A stretch of 64,000 nucleotides of DNA, taken from positions 160,916 through 224,915 of the forward strand of contig NZ_KB911594.1 of assembly GCF_000383615.1 (NCBI RefSeq), given 5' to 3'. The DNA comes from Streptomyces canus 299MFChir4.1 (GTDB lineage: Bacteria; Actinomycetota; Actinomycetes; Streptomycetales; Streptomycetaceae). A program made the position numbers and the translations under genes. The notes beneath the pieces are model-generated. The model worked only from the letters and a program-made list of their open reading frames with translations. It had not been told where the DNA came from and made no database searches. Shown piece after piece: positions 59,197 to 64,000 of this stretch (its first letter is position 1; the number at the start of each line of letters is the position of its first letter).

Positions 59197-60030
59197 ATGG
59201 CGAACGCAGAGATCGGCGTAATCGGCGGTTCGGGCTTCTACTCGTTCCTGGAGGACGTGACCGAGGTCCAGGTGGACACCCCCTACGGCCCGCCCAGCGA
59301 CTCCCTCTTCCTCGGCGAGGTCGCCGGCCGGCGGGTCGCGTTCCTGCCCCGGCACGGACGCGGCCACCATCTGCCGCCCCACCGGATCAACTACCGGGCC
59401 AATCTGTGGGCGCTCCGGTCGGTGGGGGCACGGCAGGTCCTCGGGCCGTGTGCCGTGGGCGGCCTGCGCGCCGAGTACGGCCCGGGCACGCTGCTCGTGC
59501 CGGACCAGCTGGTCGACCGCACGAAGTCCCGGTCGGGGACGTACTTCGACGGGCTGCCGCTGCCGGACGGCGCCGTGCCGAACGTCGTGCACGTGTCCCT
59601 GGCCGACCCCTACTGCCCCGTCGGGCGGGCGGCCGCGCTGAAGGCGGCCCGCGGGCGGGACTGGGAGGCGGTGGACGGCGGCACGCTGGTCGTGATCGAG
59701 GGGCCGCGCTTCTCGACCCGCGCCGAGTCGGTGTGGCACCAGGCGCAGGGCTGGTCGGTGGTGGGCATGACCGGCCACCCCGAGGCGGCCCTCGCCCGTG
59801 AACTGGAGCTCTGCTACACGTCGTTGACCCTGGTCACGGACCTCGACGCGGGTGCCGAGACCGGTGAGGGCGTCTCGCACGACGAGGTACTGCGAGTGTT
59901 CGCGGCGAACGTGGACCGGCTGCGGGGTGTCCTGTTCGACGCGGTGGCGGCGCTGCCTTCGGACGAGGAGCGGGACTGTCTGTGCGTGAACGCGCTGGGC
60001 GGGATGGATCCGGGGTTCGAACTGCCGTAA
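59197..60030 (+). CDS. S-methyl-5'-thioadenosine phosphorylase
   Basis: 277-aa phosphorylase cleaving methylthioadenosine (methionine salvage). The PNP/MTAP motifs are IGVIGGSGFYSFLED, LPRHGRGHHLPPHRINYRANLWAL (phosphate and base binding), VVIEGPRFSTRAES and VGMTGHPEAALARELELCY. A -10-like GATACT at 59182-59187 lies 9 bases before ATG 59197, so a leaderless transcript is likely. Confidence 0.93.
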   Translation: MANAEIGVIGGSGFYSFLEDVTEVQVDTPYGPPSDSLFLGEVAGRRVAFLPRHGRGHHLPPHRINYRANLWALRSVGARQVLGPCAVGGLRAEYGPGTLLVPDQLVDRTKSRSGTYFDGLPLPDGAVPNVVHVSLADPYCPVGRAAALKAARGRDWEAVDGGTLVVIEGPRFSTRAESVWHQAQGWSVVGMTGHPEAALARELELCYTSLTLVTDLDAGAETGEGVSHDEVLRVFAANVDRLRGVLFDAVAALPSDEERDCLCVNALGGMDPGFELP

Positions 60031-60046
60031 CAGGGACGGAAGTTAT

Positions 60047-60079
60047 CGACGGATTCTCGGCGGGTTCTTGACGGGTTCT
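60047..60079 (+). repeat. Three imperfect tandem 11-bp repeats
   Basis: CGACGGATTCT, CGGCGGGTTCT and TGACGGGTTCT follow in tandem 16 bp after the phosphorylase stop. Part of a 196-bp gap without a gene; a related GACGGAAGTT occurs at both ends of this region. Confidence 0.5.
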
Positions 60080-60226
60080 CGACGCCGGCTCTCGTCGACG
60101 GAAGTTCTCGTTCCGGTGAGGGAGTTTTCCACAACCGGGCGGTAGTCCACCGGCCTCGGCGGGATGCGGCGCGAAGCCTCATCGTTGGCAGCGCAAGCCG
60201 ATGTCTCGTCGCCGGTGGTGGTCCTC

Positions 60227-60775
60227 ATGTCCTTCGCTCCGTCCCCCTCTCCCCTCGTTCCGTGCCCGCCCGGCACCGACGCTCCCCCGACCTGCGAGGT
60301 CCCGCACTTCGCCCCGGTGCGGGTGCGCGGCGGGCGTCAGCTGCGACGGTTCGTACGGCACCGGAGGCGTGCCGTGGCCCTCGGGCTCGCCGTCACCGCG
60401 GCCGCGCTGGTGGCGGCGGGCCCGGGGGGCGAGGACGGAGCACGGGGGCATCCGGCCACGGCGTCCGTGCGCGAGCACCGGGCCGTGCGGACGGTGTCGG
60501 CGCCGGTACGGATCGCCGACGCCGCGACGGTCCGGCTGCTGCGGCCCGGGGACCGGGTCGACGTCATCGCGGCCGAGGAGTCGGCACTGGGCGGGGACGC
60601 CCGGGTGGTCGCGCGCGGGGCGCGGGTGACGAAGGTGCCGGAGCCCCTGGACGGGGCGACCGAGGGCGGGGCGGCAGAGGGCGGGGCCCTGGTCGTTCTC
60701 TCGGTGCCGCGGTCGACGGCGGCACGCCTCGCGGGCGCGAGCGCGACGGCCCGGCTGGCGGTGACGTTGTGTTGA
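60227..60775 (+). CDS. SAF/CpaB-like domain membrane protein
   Basis: About 182 aa. A Pro-rich cytoplasmic leader, a basic stretch (RQLRRFVRHRRRAVALGLA) with one membrane helix (about 47-68), then an extracytoplasmic part VRIADAATVRLLRPGDRVDVIAAEE ... RVVARGARVTKVPEP ... ALVVLSVPRSTAARLAGASATARLAV, the pattern of RcpC/CpaB-type Flp pilus assembly proteins. No other pilus gene is present. The start is uncertain: ATG at 60227 is used, but the frame is open from 60164. Confidence 0.65.
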   Translation: MSFAPSPSPLVPCPPGTDAPPTCEVPHFAPVRVRGGRQLRRFVRHRRRAVALGLAVTAAALVAAGPGGEDGARGHPATASVREHRAVRTVSAPVRIADAATVRLLRPGDRVDVIAAEESALGGDARVVARGARVTKVPEPLDGATEGGAAEGGALVVLSVPRSTAARLAGASATARLAVTLC

Positions 60776-60913
60776 GCGGTGCGGCCTCTGTGTGGTGGAG
60801 GTTTGCGTCAAGTCGCCCTTTCGAGCTACCCCATTGGACAGGGTCACCTCGCGTTGACGTAGGTTGCGGAGCTGTTTGTTCCACAACCTGCGCGTGCGAG
60901 AAGAGGCCTCTGG

Positions 60914-61387
60914 GTGAGCGAGAAGAAGCCGAGCGTCTGGGAGGGCTTCAAGGCCTTCCTGATGCGCGGGAACGTCGTCGATCTGGCAGTCGCGGTGGTC
61001 ATCGGCGCCGCCTTCACCAACATCGTCAACTCGGTGGTGAAGGGGATCATCAACCCGCTGGTCGGGGCCATCGGCACCAAGAACCTCGACAGCTACAGCT
61101 CGTGCCTCCGGGACCCCTGCAAGGTCACGGCGGACGGCACCGTGGTGAGCGGCATCCCGATCAGGTGGGGCTCCGTTCTCGGCGCCACGCTCACCTTCGT
61201 GATCACCGCGGCCGTCGTCTACTTCCTGATGGTCCTGCCGATGTCGAAGTACCTGGCGCGGATGGAGGCCCGCCGGAAGGCGAAGGAGGGCACGCACGAG
61301 ATCATCGAGGTGACCGAGCTGGAGGTCCTCAAGGAGATCCGCGACGCCCTGGTCGCGCAGCGGGGCTCGGGGCACCGCGAACCGTAG
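60914..61387 (+). CDS. mscL: Large-conductance mechanosensitive channel
   Basis: 157-aa pentameric pore that opens on osmotic downshock. The first helix VWEGFKAFLMRGNVVDLAVAVVIGAAFTNIVNSVVKG is the MscL hallmark; the second membrane helix is LGATLTFVITAAVVYFLMVLPM, followed by a charged cytoplasmic bundle ending EVLKEIRDALVAQ. The extracellular loop with two Cys (SSCLRDPCKV) is longer than in E. coli. GTG at 60914. Confidence 0.95.
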   Translation: MSEKKPSVWEGFKAFLMRGNVVDLAVAVVIGAAFTNIVNSVVKGIINPLVGAIGTKNLDSYSSCLRDPCKVTADGTVVSGIPIRWGSVLGATLTFVITAAVVYFLMVLPMSKYLARMEARRKAKEGTHEIIEVTELEVLKEIRDALVAQRGSGHREP

Positions 61388-61394
61388 CGGCGGC

Positions 61395-61577
61395 TCAGAG
61401 GTGGTGGGGCGGCTTCTCGTCGAGGAAGCGCTTCAGGTCGGCCGCGCTGTCGCTGTCGGTGCGCGGCCGGTCGCCCCAGCCACGGTCGGTGTCGTCCGCG
61501 GACTGCTGGTCCAGCGGATCGTCGAAGACCAGCGCGGGCTTCGGCTCGCGGGGCTCGGGGCGGGGGGCGCTACTCAT
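61395..61577 (-). CDS. Small hydrophilic protein of unknown function
   Basis: 60 aa, Pro- and Asp-rich (RPEPREPKPALVFDDPLDQQSADDTD ... AADLKRFLDEKPPHHL), no membrane segment. The C-terminal SAADLKRFLDEKPPHH ending is a recognisable conserved streptomycete small-protein ending. ATG at 61577. Convergent with mscL, 8 bp from its end. Confidence 0.7.
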   Translation of the reverse strand: MSSAPRPEPREPKPALVFDDPLDQQSADDTDRGWGDRPRTDSDSAADLKRFLDEKPPHHL

Positions 61578-61714
61578 GCACCCAGGGTACGGCTCTGCCG
61601 GGCGCGCACCGTGGGAGCGGCCACCCATCCCGGTCCCGGCCCGGCTTCCCGGTCCGCCGTCGCCGGTGACCGGTCCGCAAGCGTTTCCGATCGGTTTCTG
61701 CTGTGCTTGGCCCC

Positions 61715-62935
61715 ATGACGTCCAGTCCGACGCGCAGTCCACTGCGCAGACTCACAGCCCGTGGCAGGGACGAGGCCCACAGGGTCGCCTCGCCGCTGGA
61801 GCTCTTCTTCGACCTGTGCTTCGTCGTGGCCATCGCCCAGGCGGGCGTGGGCCTGGTGCACGCGATCACCGAGGGGCACGCCGGCGAGGGGATCCTCAAC
61901 TACGCGATGCTCTTCTTCGCCATCTGGTGGGCGTGGATGAACTTCACGTGGTTCGCCTCGGCGTACGACAACGACGACGCGCTCTACCGGGTCGTCACCC
62001 TGATCCAGATCGCCGGTGTCCTGGTGCTGGCGGCCGGGGTGTCCCGGGCGTTCGAGGACCACGAGTTCCTGGCCGTGTGGCTGGGCTATGTGATCATGCG
62101 GCTGGCGCTGATCGCGCAGTGGCTGCGGGTGGCGCGCTCGACGGAGGGCGCGGAGCGGACGATGGCCCTGCGGTACGTGTTCGGCGTGCTGCTGTGCCAG
62201 GTCGGCTGGCTGGGGCTGCTGCTCTTGCCGGAGGGCGGGCGGGCCTGGGTCTTCCTGGTGATGGCGGTGCTGGAGATGTGCGTGCCGCCCTTCGCCGAGA
62301 GGGACCATCCGACCTCGTGGCATCCGCACCACATCGCGGAGCGGTACGGGCTGTTCACGATCATCGTGCTCGGCGAGACCATCGCCGCCGCGACGGTCGC
62401 AGTGAAGACCGGCATCGACGAGCACGACGCGCTGGGCGAGCTGCTGCCGATCGCCGCGGGCGGACTGCTCATCATCTTCGCCGCCTGGTGGATCTACTTC
62501 GTGGTCCCCATCCACGGTCATCTGCGCTCCAACAAGCAGGCGTTCCTGTGGGGTTACGGCCACTACCTGGTGTTCGCCCCGGCCGCCGCGATCGGGGCGG
62601 GTCTGGAGGTGGCCGTGGAGCAGGCCGTCGGCAAGGCGCACATCTCGACCCTGGCCGCGTCGGCCGCGGTGACCCTGCCGACCTCGCTCTACCTGCTCAC
62701 GGTCTGGCTCCTGCACTCGCGGTACTTCAAGGTGGGCATCGCCCAGCAACTGGTGCTGCCGGTCACGGCGTTGCTGGTGATCTGCTGCACCTTCCTGGGC
62801 GACTGGGCGGTGCTCGCGGCGGGCATCGTGGCGGCGCTGGCCGTGGTGACGGGGACGACTCTGACGTCGCGGACGGTGGCGCGAGAGCGTGGGGGGTCGG
62901 ATCGGGAGCGTGGGGGGTCGGTTCGGGCGGGGTGA
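61715..62935 (+). CDS. Low temperature requirement protein A (LtrA) family membrane protein
   Basis: 406 aa with about twelve hydrophobic segments. LtrA blocks: ASPLELFFDLCFVVAIAQ at residue about 26, FAIWWAWMNFTWFASAYDNDD, and RYGLFTIIVLGETIAAATVAV. The family is named from Listeria but its biochemical role is unsettled; transport or lipid work is suspected. ATG at 61715. The C-terminus ends with a duplicated 21-bp unit. Confidence 0.85.
   Translation: MTSSPTRSPLRRLTARGRDEAHRVASPLELFFDLCFVVAIAQAGVGLVHAITEGHAGEGILNYAMLFFAIWWAWMNFTWFASAYDNDDALYRVVTLIQIAGVLVLAAGVSRAFEDHEFLAVWLGYVIMRLALIAQWLRVARSTEGAERTMALRYVFGVLLCQVGWLGLLLLPEGGRAWVFLVMAVLEMCVPPFAERDHPTSWHPHHIAERYGLFTIIVLGETIAAATVAVKTGIDEHDALGELLPIAAGGLLIIFAAWWIYFVVPIHGHLRSNKQAFLWGYGHYLVFAPAAAIGAGLEVAVEQAVGKAHISTLAASAAVTLPTSLYLLTVWLLHSRYFKVGIAQQLVLPVTALLVICCTFLGDWAVLAAGIVAALAVVTGTTLTSRTVARERGGSDRERGGSVRAG
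62885..62926 (+). repeat. Tandem 21-bp repeat at the LtrA C-terminus
   Basis: 62885-62905 and 62906-62926 differ at one base and encode ERGGSDR and ERGGSVR at the end of the protein, an in-frame duplication in a probably unstructured tail. Confidence 0.65.
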
Positions 62936-62954
62936 TCGATCGCGTCATCGCATG

Positions 62955-62978
62955 CCGTGTGACCGTGTGACCGTGTGA
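62955..62978 (+). repeat. Three tandem 8-bp repeats
   Basis: CCGTGTGA occurs three times in a row, 20 bp behind the LtrA stop codon. Similar 8-bp tandem repeats lie downstream of ohrR at 26802-26824. Confidence 0.6.
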
Positions 62979-63018
62979 CTTCGGTGGGTCCAGGTGGTGC
63001 CTGGACGAAACTGGTCCC

Positions 63019-64000
63019 ATGACAGTTGACGCTCTGACGGATGTGGCCGGTGTGCGCGTGGGGCATGCGACGCGCACCGGCGGCGGTTGGCTCACCGGCA
63101 CCACCGTCGTGCTCGCCCCGGAGGGCGGGGCCGTCGCCGCGGTGGACGTGCGCGGCGGAGGTCCCGGCACCAAGGAGACCGACGCGCTCGACCCGCGCAA
63201 CCTGGTGCAGAAGGTCGAGGCGATCGTGCTGACCGGGGGTAGCGCGTACGGGCTGGACGCGGCCTCCGGGGTGATGGACTGGCTGGAGGAGCGGGGGCGG
63301 GGCGTGCGGGTCGGGCCGGATCCCTCGCATGTCGTACCGGTCGTGCCCGCCGCCTGTGTCTTCGATCTCGGTCGGGGCGGCGACTTCCGGGCCCGGCCGG
63401 ACGCGGCGACGGGGCGGGCCGCCGTCGAGGCCGCCGCGGCGAGTGCGGTGGGTTCGGCGGTGCCGGAAGGGTGTGTGGGGGCCGGGACAGGGGCCGTGGT
63501 CGGGGCGATGAAGGGTGGTGTGGGGACGGCGAGTGCCGTGCTGCCTTCGGGGATCACCGTGGCGGCGCTGGTGGTGGCCAACGCGGCGGGGGCGGTGACT
63601 GATCCGGAGACGGGGGTTCTGTACGGGGAGTTGTTCCAGGGGCGGGTGCGGTATCCGGAGGAGCGGGTGCATGGGGCCGCGTGCAGGCGGCTCGCCGAGA
63701 CCGCGGCGAGGAACTCTGCGCCTCCGCTGAACACCACGCTCGCGGTGGTGGCCACCGATGCGGAGCTGTCGAAGGCCCAGGCCCAGAAGGTCGCGGGGAC
63801 CGCGCACGACGGCATCGCGCGTGCCGTGCGGCCGGTGCATCTGCTGCACGACGGCGACACGGTGTTCGCTCTGGCCACGGGGGCGCGGGCGCTCGACGCC
63901 GGGGATCCGCTCGCGCTCAACTCCGTGCTCGCGGCGGGGGCGGATGTGGTGACTCGGGCGATCGTGCGGGCGGTGTGGGCGGCGAAGTCGGTGGAGGGGG
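63019..64000 (+). CDS. S58 (DmpA/P1) family peptidase, 3' end beyond the window
   Basis: First 327 residues of a self-processing aminopeptidase. MTVDALTDVAGVRVGHATRTGGG, the GGGPGTKETDALDPRN block and VLTGGSAYGLDAASGVMDWLEERG are typical of the DmpA/BapA group; the expected cleavage region with a nucleophile is GVGTASAVLPSGITVAALVVANAAG at about residue 170-195. Members hydrolyse beta-alanine dipeptides or D-amino-acid peptides. The frame is open to the right edge. Confidence 0.88.
   Translation, partial: MTVDALTDVAGVRVGHATRTGGGWLTGTTVVLAPEGGAVAAVDVRGGGPGTKETDALDPRNLVQKVEAIVLTGGSAYGLDAASGVMDWLEERGRGVRVGPDPSHVVPVVPAACVFDLGRGGDFRARPDAATGRAAVEAAAASAVGSAVPEGCVGAGTGAVVGAMKGGVGTASAVLPSGITVAALVVANAAGAVTDPETGVLYGELFQGRVRYPEERVHGAACRRLAETAARNSAPPLNTTLAVVATDAELSKAQAQKVAGTAHDGIARAVRPVHLLHDGDTVFALATGARALDAGDPLALNSVLAAGADVVTRAIVRAVWAAKSVEG

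Noticed and set aside
60125..60133. DnaA-box-like TTTTCCACA
   Set aside because: Single site with one mismatch to TTGTCCACA and no cluster or replication gene nearby.

Overview
The window is a chromosomal segment of a Streptomyces, judged from very high GC content, strong G/C bias at third codon positions, frequent GTG starts, 4-bp stop/start overlaps, and lineage genes such as an SsgA-like protein, a resuscitation-promoting factor and SepX. From memory, not checked by alignment, the order tam/tamR, galKET, ABC-F, ispE-rsmA-rpfB, tatD, rsmI/pmt, two penicillin-binding proteins, ssgE, nickel uptake, glp/galU, penicillin acylase and mscL resembles the core region of S. coelicolor around SCO3130-SCO3190. 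I see no prophage, plasmid, CRISPR array, insertion sequence or large biosynthetic cluster.

Layout. 1-2.6 kb: trans-aconitate methyltransferase (left-truncated) divergent from the MarR regulator TamR, then an orphan LuxR-type response regulator and an acetyltransferase. 2.6-9.9 kb: a membrane protein, the Leloir operon galT-galE-galK, a divergent sodium/solute symporter with a small membrane partner, a 465-bp repeat-filled gap, and a second response regulator that lacks the phosphoacceptor Asp. 10-18 kb: housekeeping genes (ABC-F ATPase, ispE, rsmA, rpfB, tatD, a zinc-ribbon protein, rsmI). 17.8-23.6 kb: cell envelope genes (protein O-mannosyltransferase, two paralogous class B penicillin-binding proteins, SsgA-like protein). 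23.8-27.4 kb: a nickel ECF transporter operon behind a Nur-box-like site, translationally coupled to ohrR and followed by ohr.

27.4-34 kb: a serine hydrolase, a DUF1876 protein, and a three-gene operon joining an ABC exporter to a secreted beta-propeller/phosphoesterase protein. 34-41 kb: an EamA exporter, a YbaK protein, an acetyltransferase broken by one stop codon, a TetR regulator with a clear self-operator, a tricorn-like protease and a small charged protein. 41-46.4 kb: a translationally coupled Baeyer-Villiger monooxygenase / hydrolase / dehydrogenase cassette with a divergent MerR regulator, exonuclease III, an acetyltransferase and tRNA-Ala(CGC).

46.5-52.6 kb: sepX, an acetyltransferase, mog, moaC, glp/moeA and galU on one strand, bringing together the gephyrin-like division factor and its membrane receptor, and a 5-formyltetrahydrofolate cyclo-ligase facing away. 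52.6-64 kb: a penicillin acylase, a cation/proton antiporter, a major facilitator transporter, an FmdB zinc-ribbon protein behind a CIRCE-like element, a methylthioadenosine phosphorylase, an SAF-domain protein, mscL, an LtrA membrane protein and a right-truncated S58 peptidase.

The signals most worth following are regulatory: the Nur box and OhrR coupling at the nickel operon, the CIRCE-like site at fmdB, the MITE-like hairpin between the two penicillin-binding protein genes, and the ABC/phosphoesterase operon whose substrate is unknown.
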